From Natrinema marinum (GTDB lineage: Archaea; Halobacteriota; Halobacteria; Halobacteriales; Natrialbaceae): DNA of 64,000 nucleotides. The stretch is from NCBI RefSeq assembly GCF_024296685.1, contig NZ_CP100763.1, positions 434,001-498,000 of the forward strand, given 5' to 3'. Position 1 is the stretch's first letter; every line of letters starts with the position of its first letter. Made by a program: the position numbers and the translations under genes. The notes beneath the pieces were generated by a model that ran no database searches, was not told the origin of the DNA, and saw only the letters and a list, made by a program, of their open reading frames with translations. Below are positions 1 through 8,963 of the stretch, one piece after another.

Positions 1-1140
1 GGCGTCTTCTCCGCGCTGGATTTCTTCCTCTGGTTCGTCTTCTGGGAGGCGGTCCTGATCCCGATGTACCTGTTGATCGGGATCTGGGGCGGCCCACGCC
101 GGAAGTACGCCGCGATCAAGTTCTTCGTCTACACGAACGTGGCGTCGCTGGTGATGTTCGGTTCGTTCATCGCGCTGGTCTACGGGCTCGACGTCTCGTC
201 GTTCGCGCTACCTGAGATCGCGACGGCGATGCTCGAGGGGGGTCCCGACGGCCTCTTCGGCCTCGGCGGGTCGGCGCTGGCCTCGATCGTCTTCGTTGGC
301 CTGTTCCTCGGCTTCGCGGTGAAGGTGCCCGTCGTCCCCTTCCACACGTGGTTGCCGGACGCTCACGTCGAGGCGCCGACACCGGCATCCGTGTTGCTGG
401 CCGGGGTCCTGCTGAAGATGGGGACCTACGCCCTGCTGCGGTTCAACTTCACGATGTTCCCCGAGCAGGTCGAGGCCTACGCGGTGCCGATCGCGGCAGT
501 CGCGGTGATCAGCGTCATCTACGGCGCGATGTTGGCGCTCGCTCAGACCGATCTGAAACGGATCGTCGCCTACTCCTCCGTGTCGTCGATGGGCTACGTC
601 ATCCTCGGACTGGTCGCGTACACCCAGTTCGGCGTCGGCGGCGCGACGTTCCAGATGGTCTCCCACGGCCTCATCTCGGGGCTGATGTTCATGGCCGTCG
701 GCGTCATCTACAACGCCACTCACACCCGGATGGTCACCGACATGTCCGGGCTGGCCGATCGGATGCCGATCGCGGTCGGGATCCTGATCGCCGGCGCGTT
801 CGGCTACATGGGGCTGCCGCTAATGAGCGGCTTTGCCGCCGAGTACTTCATCTTCTTCGGCGCCTTTGGCTCTGATCTGCTGGCGTACTCGCCGCTGTTC
901 ACCGCGCTCGCGATGTTCGGCATCGTCATCGTCGCGGGCTATCTGCTGTTCGCGCTCCAGCGGACGGTGTTCGGGCCGTATCGACTCGAGACCGACTACG
1001 AAGTGGGCCGTGCGCCCGTCCACGACGTGGCCTCGATGGTCGTCCTGCTGGGTCTGATCATCGCGCTGGGCGTGGCCCCTGACCTGATCTTCGACATGAT
1101 AACCGACGCAGTCGACCCGATCATCGGAGGTGAGCTCTGA
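1..1140 (+). CDS. nuoM: NADH-quinone oxidoreductase subunit M (5' partial)
   Basis: Antiporter-like membrane subunit of respiratory complex I (in haloarchaea probably F420H2- or ferredoxin-linked rather than a full NADH dehydrogenase). The reading frame is open from base 1, so the real start lies upstream of the window. Visible are many transmembrane helices, the family segment VPFHTWLPDAHVEAPTPASV, and the proton-channel lysine region LAQTDLKRIVAYSSVSSMG. The stop codon shares one base with the ATG of nuoN, so the two genes are translationally coupled at the 3' end of a nuo operon. The identity is secure; only the N-terminus is missing. Confidence 0.95.
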   Translation, partial: GVFSALDFFLWFVFWEAVLIPMYLLIGIWGGPRRKYAAIKFFVYTNVASLVMFGSFIALVYGLDVSSFALPEIATAMLEGGPDGLFGLGGSALASIVFVGLFLGFAVKVPVVPFHTWLPDAHVEAPTPASVLLAGVLLKMGTYALLRFNFTMFPEQVEAYAVPIAAVAVISVIYGAMLALAQTDLKRIVAYSSVSSMGYVILGLVAYTQFGVGGATFQMVSHGLISGLMFMAVGVIYNATHTRMVTDMSGLADRMPIAVGILIAGAFGYMGLPLMSGFAAEYFIFFGAFGSDLLAYSPLFTALAMFGIVIVAGYLLFALQRTVFGPYRLETDYEVGRAPVHDVASMVVLLGLIIALGVAPDLIFDMITDAVDPIIGGEL

Positions 1141-2666
1141 TGGCGGTCGTGCAACTCCCCGAGTGGGCGGCGCTCGCACCGGCGCTGATTCTCGCCGGGA
1201 CGGCGCTCGTCCTGTTCCTGCTAGATAGCATCGATCCGCGCTCGACGAACCGGCCACTGCTGGCCGGCACCGCCGTCCTCGGCTCGCTGGCCTCGCTGGT
1301 CGTCGCCGTCTGGTTTACCGCAGCCGGCGTCGGCGCGACCGGCATCGAGAACTACGGCGTCATCGATATCATGGACGGCCAGTTCGTCGTCGATCGGCTG
1401 GCGCTGTACTTCATGATCATCATCGCGACCGTCACCGCGCTCGTCGCGGTCGCGAGCTACGACTATCTGCGGGATCACACCTACCAGGCGGAGTACTACT
1501 CGCTGGTGATCCTCGCCGCCACCGGCATGTCGATGATGGCGGCCTCGAACAGTCTCGTGACGATCTTCATCGCCCTCGAGCTGACGAGCCTGCCGTCGTA
1601 CGCGCTGGTCGCAATCTTGAAGGACAACCGCGGCAGCGTCGAGGCGGGATTGAAGTACTTCCTGATCGGCGCGCTGTCGTCGGCGATCTTCGTCTACGGC
1701 GTCTCGCTGGTCTACGGCGCGACCGGCTCCCTGCAGCTCGAGGCCGTCGCGACCGGTCTCACCAACGCCGGCGAGATGGGCGGCCTGCTCGGGCTTGGCA
1801 TCCTGATGCTGATCGGCGGCATCGCGTTCAAGACCGCCAGCGTCCCCTTCCACTTCTGGGCGCCGGAGGCGTACGAGGGTGCGCCCGCGCCGATCTCCGC
1901 GTTCCTCTCGTCGGCCTCGAAGGCCGCCGGTTTCGTGCTCGCCTTCCGCGTGTTCACGACGGCGTTCCCGCTCGAGGCGACGACCGCGGTCATCGGCGTC
2001 GAGTGGACCTGGGCGTTCGTCATCCTCGCGCTCGTCACGATGACGGTCGGCAACTTCGCGGCCGCGACCCAGGAGAACGTCAAGCGGATGCTCGCGTACT
2101 CCTCGATCGGCCACGCCGGCTACGTGCTGATCGGGCTAGCGGGGATCACGGCCGACGGTGGCGAATTCGTCATGGGCGCGGCCATGATGCACCTGCTCGT
2201 CTACGGCTTCATGAACACCGGCGCGTTCCTGTTCGTCGGCCTCGCGGAGTACTGGGGCGTCGGCCCCCGCTTCGAGGACTACAACGGCCTCGCCGAGCGG
2301 GCACCCTTCGCCTGCGCCGCGATGGCCGTCTTCATGTTCAGCCTCGCGGGCGTCCCGCCCTTCGGCGGCTTCTGGAGCAAGTACCTGCTGTATACCGCGA
2401 CGCTCGAGGCGGCCGCGGACAACACGATCTTGCTCGTGCTCGCCGGCGCGCTCGTCGTCAACAGCGCGCTGTCGCTGTACTACTACTCGCGGCTGGTCAA
2501 GGCGCTCTGGATCGAGGAGCCGATCGTCGACCGGGACCGGCTCGCCCAGCCGACCGCGCTCTACGCCGCGGTCATCGCCGCGGCCGTGATGACGGTCGTC
2601 ATCCTGCCCGCGTTCGGTCCGATCGAAAACGCCGCGATCGAGGCGGCCGCCGCGGTCGTCGCCTGA
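1140..2666 (+). CDS. nuoN: NADH-quinone oxidoreductase subunit N
   Basis: Antiporter-like subunit of complex I, 508 aa, which is a normal length. It has about 14 hydrophobic helices, the segment KTASVPFHFWAPEAYEGAPA and the lysine motif TQENVKRMLAYSSIGHAGYV, all typical of NuoN. The ATG overlaps the nuoM stop by one base. It is the last gene of the nuo cluster: a new promoter-like element (AGCTTTTACC, about 2679-2688) follows and a differently functioning gene begins at 2713. Confidence 0.95.
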   Translation: MAVVQLPEWAALAPALILAGTALVLFLLDSIDPRSTNRPLLAGTAVLGSLASLVVAVWFTAAGVGATGIENYGVIDIMDGQFVVDRLALYFMIIIATVTALVAVASYDYLRDHTYQAEYYSLVILAATGMSMMAASNSLVTIFIALELTSLPSYALVAILKDNRGSVEAGLKYFLIGALSSAIFVYGVSLVYGATGSLQLEAVATGLTNAGEMGGLLGLGILMLIGGIAFKTASVPFHFWAPEAYEGAPAPISAFLSSASKAAGFVLAFRVFTTAFPLEATTAVIGVEWTWAFVILALVTMTVGNFAAATQENVKRMLAYSSIGHAGYVLIGLAGITADGGEFVMGAAMMHLLVYGFMNTGAFLFVGLAEYWGVGPRFEDYNGLAERAPFACAAMAVFMFSLAGVPPFGGFWSKYLLYTATLEAAADNTILLVLAGALVVNSALSLYYYSRLVKALWIEEPIVDRDRLAQPTALYAAVIAAAVMTVVILPAFGPIENAAIEAAAAVVA

Positions 2667-2712
2667 GAGGGACCCGGTAGCTTTTACCCGTCGCGGTCGC
2701 AAGCCGCGACAA

Positions 2713-4212
2713 ATGGTTTTCTGGCTCGTGCTCGGCTGCGGGACCATCTGTCGGCAGGTCACCGAGCGGCTCTCCGGGCGCGACGGTGGGCGCGTGCTCG
2801 CCATCACCGACGACGAGAGCGTCGTCGAGACACTGCGCGACGAGAGCGTTCCGGCCCGGAGCGCCGATCCGGCCGACCCGGAGTCTATCGCGAACGTCGA
2901 CACTCCTGACGTGATCTTCGTCGCCGGGGACCGCACCGACGTCAACCGGGCCGCGCTCGAGGCCGCCAGAGACCGGTTTCCCGACGCGTCGATCGTGGCC
3001 TATCTCGGTGGCAACGCGACTGCCGCGGATCGTGAGGCGTTCGACGCGCTCGCGGACCGCATCATCGATCCGTCGCTGGCCATCGCCGACCGGGTGCTCG
3101 CGGACGCGGCGAGCCCGTCGGCCGAAGCCGCCATCGAACTCCGCGAGTTGCTCTCGGGGATCGACGGCCGGCTGGCGGTCGTGGCCCACGACAACCCTGA
3201 CCCTGACGCCATCGCCAGCGCGGTGGCGCTGGTCGATATCGCGGCCGCCGTCGGCGTCGACGCCGACGCCTGCTACTTCGGCGACATCTCCCATCAGGAG
3301 AACCGAGCGATGGTCAACCTGCTCGATCTGAATCTGCGAAATCTGGATCCCGACGACTCGCTCGAGGAGTACGCGGCGTTCGCGCTCGTCGACCACTCGC
3401 GGCCCGGCGTCAACGACCAGTTGCCCGAGGACCTCCGCCCGGATATCGTCATCGACCACCACCCGCCTCGGGGGCCGGTCCCCGGCGAGTTCGTCGATCT
3501 GCGGCAGGGAGCGGGTGCGACCAGCACGGTCTTGACCGAGTACGTCGACCGGTTCGACCTCGCGTTCGACGCCGCGACGGCGACGGCGCTGTTGTACGGG
3601 ATCCGCGTCGATACGAACGACTTCACGCGGGAGGTCTCGCCCACCGACTTCCGGGCCGCCTCGCTGTTGCACCCTCACGTGGACGCGTCGGTCCTGCGCC
3701 AGATCGAACAGCCCTCGCTCGAGGGCGACACCTTGGAGACGATCGCGCGGGCGATCAAGAACCGCGACCAGCGCGACTCTGTCGCCGTCGCCAGCGTCGG
3801 CCGGATCGGCGACCGCGACGCGCTCCCGCAGGCGGCCGACCAGTTGCTCGCGATGGAGGGCGTCGAGACGACGCTCGTCTTCGGGTTCGACGGTGAGATG
3901 GTGTACCTGTCGGCCCGGTCGCGGGCGGCCGACATCGACTTAGGCGAGACGCTGCGGGACGCCTTCGACCGGATCGGCAGCGCCGGCGGCCACGCCGACA
4001 TGGCCGGCGCGCAACTCGAGATCGGGATCTTGGGCAGCGCCGACGACGAGGAGGAGATCGAGTCGATCGTCAGCGTCGTCGAGGAGGTCATCACCAACCG
4101 GTTCTACGAGGCCCTCGAGACGCGGCCGGGAGTCCCGGTCGGCGCCTACACCCAGACCAGCGAGTGGCTGTTCACGCAACGCGGCGAGGGCGAGGACGCC
4201 GAATCGGCGTAG
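2713..4212 (+). CDS. DHH-family phosphoesterase with N-terminal Rossmann (TrkA-N-like) domain
   Basis: A 499-aa protein. Residues 1-115 look like a TrkA-N Rossmann fold (VLGCGTICRQV). A DHH phosphoesterase domain follows, with motif I HDNPDPDAIAS (about 159-169) and motif III DHHPP (about 248). A DHHA1 domain has its signature GSAGGHADMAG near 420-430. The acidic and histidine ligands for two metal ions are intact, so it should be an active phosphodiesterase (RecJ/NrnA/c-di-AMP-phosphodiesterase superfamily); the substrate cannot be read from sequence. A T-rich element about 28 nt before the ATG supports leaderless expression. Haloarchaea have several such paralogues. Confidence 0.85.
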   Translation: MVFWLVLGCGTICRQVTERLSGRDGGRVLAITDDESVVETLRDESVPARSADPADPESIANVDTPDVIFVAGDRTDVNRAALEAARDRFPDASIVAYLGGNATAADREAFDALADRIIDPSLAIADRVLADAASPSAEAAIELRELLSGIDGRLAVVAHDNPDPDAIASAVALVDIAAAVGVDADACYFGDISHQENRAMVNLLDLNLRNLDPDDSLEEYAAFALVDHSRPGVNDQLPEDLRPDIVIDHHPPRGPVPGEFVDLRQGAGATSTVLTEYVDRFDLAFDAATATALLYGIRVDTNDFTREVSPTDFRAASLLHPHVDASVLRQIEQPSLEGDTLETIARAIKNRDQRDSVAVASVGRIGDRDALPQAADQLLAMEGVETTLVFGFDGEMVYLSARSRAADIDLGETLRDAFDRIGSAGGHADMAGAQLEIGILGSADDEEEIESIVSVVEEVITNRFYEALETRPGVPVGAYTQTSEWLFTQRGEGEDAESA

Positions 4213-4272
4213 CCGTCTCGAGAACGGACGCCAGTACCAGTACTTTTGCGCGCGGCTCCCGTTCGGTCGAGT

Positions 4273-5151
4273 ATGGAGGTCGTGTCGGACCGGACGAAGC
4301 CTCGAGTCAAAGAGTACATGACCCGCGACGTGGCGACGGTATCGCCCGACGAGACCGTCGGCGAGGTCGCGACGCGGATCGCCGAGAGCGAGGAGCACAG
4401 CGGCTTTCCCGTCTGCGATCGCCGCCGCGTCGAGGGATTCATCAGCGCCCGCGACCTGCTGCTCGCCGACGACGACGATCCGATCTTCAAGATCATGGCG
4501 ACCGATCTGCTGGTCGCCCACCCCGACATGAAAGTCAACGACGCCGCCCGGGTCATCCTCCGGTCGGGGATCCAGAAGCTCCCCGTCGTCGACGACGCGG
4601 GCAACCTCGTCGGGATCATCTCCAACGCCGACGTCATCCGGAGCCAGATCGAGCGCGCGACGCCGGAGAAGGTCGGCAAACTGATGCGCACCTTAGAACA
4701 GATCCACGAGATCGATCTGACCGAGGAACTGCGTACCGTCGCCCTCGAGGATCTCACGCCGACCCAGGGCCGAGTCTACGCCGACGAACTCGAGGGGCGG
4801 CGCTACGAACTCGAGCGCGGGCTGGCCGAGCCGCTGGTGGTCATCGACAACGACGGCACCCTGTTGCTGGCGGACGGCCACCACCGCGTGCTCGCGTCCG
4901 ACCGGCTCGGGATCGACGAGATGGACGCCTACGTCATCGTCGTCGACCACGAGATCGATCTGGGGATGGCGCGGACGGCCGAGAAAGAAGACCTCGAGCG
5001 GATCGACGACATCGATGTCGTCGACTACGCGCGTCATCCGCTCGTCCGGACGACGAAGCGGCTCCAGTCCGACAACGAAGGTGAAGACGACGGCGAGGAG
5101 GCCGACGGCGTGGGTGCGGATCACGGAGAGAGCGAAGACGGCGGCGAATGA
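4273..5151 (+). CDS. CBS-pair protein with C-terminal ParB-like (SerK-like) domain
   Basis: A 292-aa protein with two tandem CBS domains (about 12-125; YMTRDVATVSPDETVGEVA and LLVAHPDMKVNDAARVILR mark the repeats), which usually bind adenine nucleotides. A ParB/sulfiredoxin-like domain (about 150-250) contains LADGHHRVLA. ParB-fold domains of this kind include ADP-dependent free-serine kinases (SerK) in archaea, so a nucleotide-regulated kinase is possible but inferred. The TTG at 4246 was rejected as start: the ATG at 4273 lies 28 nt after the promoter element TACTTTTGCG (4241-4250). The C-terminal tail is acidic. Confidence 0.75.
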   Translation: MEVVSDRTKPRVKEYMTRDVATVSPDETVGEVATRIAESEEHSGFPVCDRRRVEGFISARDLLLADDDDPIFKIMATDLLVAHPDMKVNDAARVILRSGIQKLPVVDDAGNLVGIISNADVIRSQIERATPEKVGKLMRTLEQIHEIDLTEELRTVALEDLTPTQGRVYADELEGRRYELERGLAEPLVVIDNDGTLLLADGHHRVLASDRLGIDEMDAYVIVVDHEIDLGMARTAEKEDLERIDDIDVVDYARHPLVRTTKRLQSDNEGEDDGEEADGVGADHGESEDGGE

Positions 5152-5263
5152 CCGCGCCGTTTCGAGACCCGTTTGCGACGCTATCGCACGTTCTCCACGG
5201 ACGGACGGTCAGCGCGGTCGACCGCTGGTGAGGGTTTTCCGTGTCCGCGCAGTACCTCGCCCG

Positions 5264-6004
5264 ATGGCTAGTCAACACACATCCGAGCGCGTCCTTTTGG
5301 CCGGTGCCAGCGGCGCGACCGGACAGGAACTCCTCTCCGTCCTGCGACCGACCGATCTCACCGTTCGCGCGACGACCCGATCGTACGCGAACGTCGACAC
5401 GCTCGAGCGCCACGGCGCGGACGAAGTGCTGGTGGCCGACTTCTTCGAATCGGCCGACGCCGTCGCGGCGGTCGAGGACTGTGATATCGTCTACTGTGCC
5501 CTCGGCACGCCGCCGAGTTACCGACACGTGACCGGCGGGAAGCTGGTCGATCGGACCGGCGTCGTCAACCTCGTGACCGCCGCGCTGTCCGAGGGGGTCT
5601 CTCACTTCGTCTTCGAGAGCGCGATCGGCGTCGGGAACTCGAAGGCGGGGATGCCGTTCCCGGCTCGACTCGTGGTCCGTGGCTCGCTGTCGGCCAAGCG
5701 CGACGCCGAGACGGCGCTTCGCCGGGCGGGGATCGAGTACACGATCGTTCGACCGGGCAGACTCACGAACGAACCGCCGAGCGGTGAGGTGGTCGTCGGC
5801 GAGGGCGGCGATTCCGTCACGGGATCGATCTCGCGGGCCGATGTCGCTCGGGTGATGGCCGCCGCCCCGTTCACGCCCGACGCGCGCAATCGAACGTTCG
5901 AGGTCGTCAGCCGCGACGGGCTCTCCGGGACCCCGACGAACCTCGTCGAGGTCGACTGGGTGGACGACCGGCTCGCGGCCGCCCGGGAACGTCGTCACCT
6001 CTGA
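5264..6004 (+). CDS. NAD(P)-binding NmrA/SDR-like oxidoreductase
   Basis: A 246-aa atypical short-chain-dehydrogenase/NmrA-like protein. The N-terminal dinucleotide-binding motif is VLLAGASGATGQELL, of the GxxGxxG type. YTIVRPGRLTNEP is the usual C-terminal loop of this family, and SRADVARVMAAA is the helix found in NAD(P)-binding sugar epimerase-like proteins. It lacks a clear Tyr-x3-Lys catalytic pair, so it may be a redox sensor or non-classical reductase. The ATG at 5264 was chosen because GGGTTTTCC lies about 28 nt upstream and because upstream residues are not family-like. Confidence 0.75.
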   Translation: MASQHTSERVLLAGASGATGQELLSVLRPTDLTVRATTRSYANVDTLERHGADEVLVADFFESADAVAAVEDCDIVYCALGTPPSYRHVTGGKLVDRTGVVNLVTAALSEGVSHFVFESAIGVGNSKAGMPFPARLVVRGSLSAKRDAETALRRAGIEYTIVRPGRLTNEPPSGEVVVGEGGDSVTGSISRADVARVMAAAPFTPDARNRTFEVVSRDGLSGTPTNLVEVDWVDDRLAAARERRHL

Positions 6005-6086
6005 CCGACGTGTTCTCCGACGGCCGTTTCTCACACCGGCCCGCAGCCCCCGAACCTTCATTGCGTCGTCGGCAAATATTACACCC

Positions 6087-7787
6087 ATGTACGACGAGGA
6101 CGAGCTCGAGGAGATCCGCGAGGCGGGCGAGCGGTGGGAGGCGGAGACGCTCGAGCCGACTCTCGAGCGCCACGGCGAACGGCAAGACCGGTTCGCGACG
6201 GTGTCGAACCACGAGGTCGATCGCCTCTACACGCCGGCGGATGTCTCCGAGACGGACTACCTCGAGGACCTCGGCTTTCCGGGCGAAGAGCCCTACACCC
6301 GCGGTCCGTACCCGACGATGTACCGCGGGCGGACGTGGACGATGCGTCAGTTCGCGGGCTTTGGCACCGCCGAGGAGACCAACGAGCGCTTCCACTACCT
6401 GATCGAGGAGGGCCAGACCGGCCTCTCGGTGGCCTTCGACATGCCGTCGCTGATGGGGCTGGACTCGGACGACCCGATGAGTGAGGGCGAGATCGGCAAG
6501 GAAGGCGTCGCGGTCGACACCCTCCGGGACATGGAGATCCTCTTCGACGGGATCGATCTGGCGGAGATATCTACGTCCTTTACCATCAATCCCTCCGCGC
6601 CGGTGATCTACGCGATGTACGTCGCGCTGGCCGACCGGCGGGGCGTTCCCCGCGACCAGCTTCGGGGCACCCTCCAGAACGACATGTTCAAGGAGTTTAT
6701 CGCCCAGAAGGAGTGGGTCATCCCGCCCGAGCCCTCGCTGGATCTGGTCACCGACGTCCTCGCGTTCAGTACCGACGAGACTCCGAAGTTCCACCCCATC
6801 TCGGTCTCGGGCTACCACATCCGCGAGGCCGGTTCGACGGCGGTCCAGGAACTGGCTTTCACCCTCGCGGACGGCTTCGGCTACGTCGAGGACGCCGTCG
6901 ACCGCGGGCTCGCGGTCGACGAGTCCGCGCCGCGGCTCTCCTTTTTCTTCAACTGCCACAACTCTTTCTTCGAAGAGATCGCGAAATTCCGCGCGGCCCG
7001 ACGGATCTACGCGCGCGTCATGGACGACTGGTACGACGCCGAAGCCGACGAGTCAAAGCGCCTCAAGTTCCACACGCAGACGGCGGGGCAGTCGCTGACG
7101 GCCCAGCAGCCGCTGAACAACGTCGCTCGAGTGACGATCCAGGCGCTGGCCGGCGTCCTCGGGGGCACCCAGTCGCTGCACACCAACAGCTTCGACGAGG
7201 CGCTGGCCCTGCCCGGCGAAAAGGCCGTCCGCGTCGCCCTGCGCACCCAGCAGATCATCGCCGAGGAGTCCGGCGCGGCCGACATTGTCGACCCGATGGG
7301 CGGCTCCTTCGCTGTCGAGGCGCTCACCGACCAGATCGAGGAGCGGGCGATGCGCTACATCGAGGAGATCCGCGAGATGGGCGACGGCTCCGTCCGCGAC
7401 GGCATCCTCCGCGGGATCGAGGAGGGCTACTTCCTCCGGGAGATTCAGGAGGCCTCCTACGAGTATCAAGAGCGCGTCGAGCGCGGCGAGGAGGTCGTCG
7501 TCGGCGTCAACGAGTACACCCTAGCGGAGGACACCAGCCCCGACATCCTCCGGATCGACGAGACCACGGCCGAGCGCCAGCTCGAGCGCCTCGAGTCGGT
7601 GAAAGCAGAGCGTGAGGAGGCGACCGTAGAGGCGGCGCTCGAGGCGCTCGACGACGCCTGTGAGCGCGACGAGAATACGATGCCGTACATCGTCGACGCG
7701 GTGAAGGCCTACGCGACGATGGGCGAGATCATGGGCGTCTTCGAGGAGCGGTACGGGGCCTACAGCGAGGAGATCGGGCTGGCCTGA
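6087..7787 (+). CDS. Methylmalonyl-CoA mutase, large catalytic subunit
   Basis: A 566-aa catalytic (TIM-barrel) subunit that interconverts (R)-methylmalonyl-CoA and succinyl-CoA. The sequences YPTMYRGRTWTMRQFAGFGT, FHTQTAGQSLTAQQPLNN and GGTQSLHTNSFDEAL are diagnostic. There is no C-terminal cobalamin-binding domain (no DxHxxG), so it must pair with a separate small B12-binding subunit, as in many archaea; none is encoded nearby. In haloarchaea it acts in propionate/odd-chain metabolism and the methylaspartate cycle. It stands alone between a reductase and small membrane-protein genes. Confidence 0.92.
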   Translation: MYDEDELEEIREAGERWEAETLEPTLERHGERQDRFATVSNHEVDRLYTPADVSETDYLEDLGFPGEEPYTRGPYPTMYRGRTWTMRQFAGFGTAEETNERFHYLIEEGQTGLSVAFDMPSLMGLDSDDPMSEGEIGKEGVAVDTLRDMEILFDGIDLAEISTSFTINPSAPVIYAMYVALADRRGVPRDQLRGTLQNDMFKEFIAQKEWVIPPEPSLDLVTDVLAFSTDETPKFHPISVSGYHIREAGSTAVQELAFTLADGFGYVEDAVDRGLAVDESAPRLSFFFNCHNSFFEEIAKFRAARRIYARVMDDWYDAEADESKRLKFHTQTAGQSLTAQQPLNNVARVTIQALAGVLGGTQSLHTNSFDEALALPGEKAVRVALRTQQIIAEESGAADIVDPMGGSFAVEALTDQIEERAMRYIEEIREMGDGSVRDGILRGIEEGYFLREIQEASYEYQERVERGEEVVVGVNEYTLAEDTSPDILRIDETTAERQLERLESVKAEREEATVEAALEALDDACERDENTMPYIVDAVKAYATMGEIMGVFEERYGAYSEEIGLA

Positions 7788-7833
7788 CTTCAACTCGAGC
7801 GCGGCGAGCGGCGCAGCCGGGTACGAACTCCGG

Positions 7834-8112
7834 CTACGCGGCGCCCTCGTCGTGTCGGTCGACGCGCCGCGAGACGGCGTGGACGACGAGTCCGGCCGCC
7901 ACTAGCCCGGCCCCCATGGCAACGGCCCCGTAGATGGCCAACGTAAGTGGAGAGACGGGAACGGTGATCGCGAGGAGCGTGATCTCCGTCACGTCCATGT
8001 GGGTCGGAAGTGTCGCGCCGAGGATCGCGCCGAAGGCGGCCGTCGCGGCGACCAGCGCGAGGCCCAGGCTCGCGACGACCCCCCGACCGGTGAGCCGACG
8101 ATCGTCAGACAC
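7834..8112 (-). CDS. Small two- or three-helix membrane protein, haloarchaeal family
   Basis: A 92-aa hydrophobic protein with GTG start. Helices are visible at about 11-33 and 42-80 and the tail is positively and negatively charged (RRVDRHDEGAA). It resembles uncharacterised haloarchaeal proteins often found beside cytochrome oxidase genes, but no oxidase gene is in this window. It is divergent from the 28-aa ORF at 8172 and shares one promoter element with it. Function unknown. Confidence 0.65.
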   Translation of the reverse strand: MSDDRRLTGRGVVASLGLALVAATAAFGAILGATLPTHMDVTEITLLAITVPVSPLTLAIYGAVAMGAGLVAAGLVVHAVSRRVDRHDEGAA

Positions 8113-8140
8113 GGGTTCCGGTACGCCGTCGCGGACGTAG

Positions 8141-8148
8141 GTTTTTGC
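8141..8148. promoter_or_regulatory. Shared TATA-like element between divergent starts
   Basis: GTTTTTGC sits midway between the GTG at 8112 (minus strand) and the ATG at 8172 (plus strand), each 24-31 nt away. This is the expected spacing for a leaderless haloarchaeal start in both directions, so one AT-rich element could serve two promoters. Confidence 0.5.
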
Positions 8149-8171
8149 GCCCGGACGGTGAGCAGGCGCAC

Positions 8172-8258
8172 ATGAAGGAGAAGGAGCTGTTCTTGCTCTT
8201 GCTGGTCGGGATCGCGGTCCTGATGGCGGTGACCGGGTTCGTCCTCATCATCAACTGA
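8172..8258 (+). CDS. 28-aa single-helix membrane peptide
   Basis: A very short ORF encoding MKEKELFLLLLVGIAVLMAV followed by eight more residues. It has a charged N-terminus and one continuous hydrophobic helix, a typical small membrane subunit. Its ATG lies 24-31 nt after the T-rich element at 8141-8148, matching a leaderless promoter. The neighbours are small membrane proteins that in other haloarchaea accompany terminal oxidases, so it could be a tiny oxidase-associated subunit; this is inference only. Confidence 0.5.
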   Translation: MKEKELFLLLLVGIAVLMAVTGFVLIIN

Positions 8259-8286
8259 CTGATCGGTATCGGCACCCGGACGACGG

Positions 8287-8535
8287 TCAGCCCTCGGGCG
8301 AATCGCCTCGCGTGCGGTCGTCGGTTTCGATCACCCTGGCCGCGACGAGGGTCACGACCGCCAGCAACACCATCGTCGTCACGAGGATGGCGAACTGGAC
8401 CGTCGACTGGAGCGGATCGAACCCCCACGGGTTGAACAGCGCGAAGACGACGACGAAGAAGCCGACGATCAGGAACGGGATCGCGTTGACTGCGAGATCG
8501 AGCGCAATCTCGGCGTCGAAGGCGCGTCGGCTCAT
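8287..8535 (-). CDS. Small two-helix membrane protein, haloarchaeal family
   Basis: An 82-aa protein with two hydrophobic helices (about 16-35 and 47-67) joined by an FNPWGFDPLQ loop, and a charged C-terminus. It looks like an uncharacterised haloarchaeal family (I think DUF6684) found near heme-copper oxidase genes. Its ATG overlaps the stop of the gene at 8532-8963 in a TCAT/ATGA arrangement, so the pair is translationally coupled. The longer frame extending upstream on this strand was rejected as non-family sequence. Confidence 0.7.
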   Translation of the reverse strand: MSRRAFDAEIALDLAVNAIPFLIVGFFVVVFALFNPWGFDPLQSTVQFAILVTTMVLLAVVTLVAARVIETDDRTRGDSPEG

Positions 8536-8963
8536 GGCGATAATCTGCGGTCGCTGGCGTTTTCGGTTCCCTCCTCGCTTCGCCGTCTCCGCACGAGCCC
8601 GGCCCCGGTTATCGTCACGAGGCCGGCTCCGACGAGCGCGACGCCGCGGCTCGGCAGCCCCGAGAGGGGCTCGAGGAGGGCGATCGGAACCGTTCCCGTG
8701 CCGTGGGCGATCAGGGCCGCGCCGCCGAGCGCGAAAGCGACGCCGAGTCTGGCCGCGACGGCGACGGGGCGGTCGACGTAGTTGGCGTCCGCGAGGATCC
8801 CGGCGACGCTCGCGGCGAAGACGACGAGGCCGGCGACGGCGACGGGGAGAAGGCCCACGACGAGTCCGACCTCCGACCCGGCGAGTCCGAGAGCCACCAA
8901 GAGCGGCCACGGCCGCGCGGCGTCGGTCCGCTCGGTCCCGACCTGCCTCGAGTGATCGGACAT
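8532..8963 (-). CDS. Four-helix membrane protein, haloarchaeal family
   Basis: A 143-aa protein with four hydrophobic segments (about 20-37, 39-60, 71-88 and 102-120) and charged ends. It resembles an uncharacterised haloarchaeal family (possibly DUF7541) that co-occurs with the 82-aa protein encoded immediately downstream, with which it overlaps by four bases. The two probably form one membrane module. No catalytic or cofactor motif is visible. Confidence 0.7.
   Translation of the reverse strand: MSDHSRQVGTERTDAARPWPLLVALGLAGSEVGLVVGLLPVAVAGLVVFAASVAGILADANYVDRPVAVAARLGVAFALGGAALIAHGTGTVPIALLEPLSGLPSRGVALVGAGLVTITGAGLVRRRRSEEGTENASDRRLSP

Noticed and set aside
167-723. Long antisense open frames opposite nuoM, and equivalents throughout
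   Set aside because: High GC removes stop codons in most frames; these frames have reversed codon bias, Arg/Ala-rich composition and lie opposite genes with clear family motifs.
2690-2710. Hairpin GTCGCGG/CCGCGAC before the DHH gene
   Set aside because: Lies within a GC-rich stretch where such stems are common; no T-tract and it overlaps the promoter-start interval, so neither terminator nor operator can be claimed.
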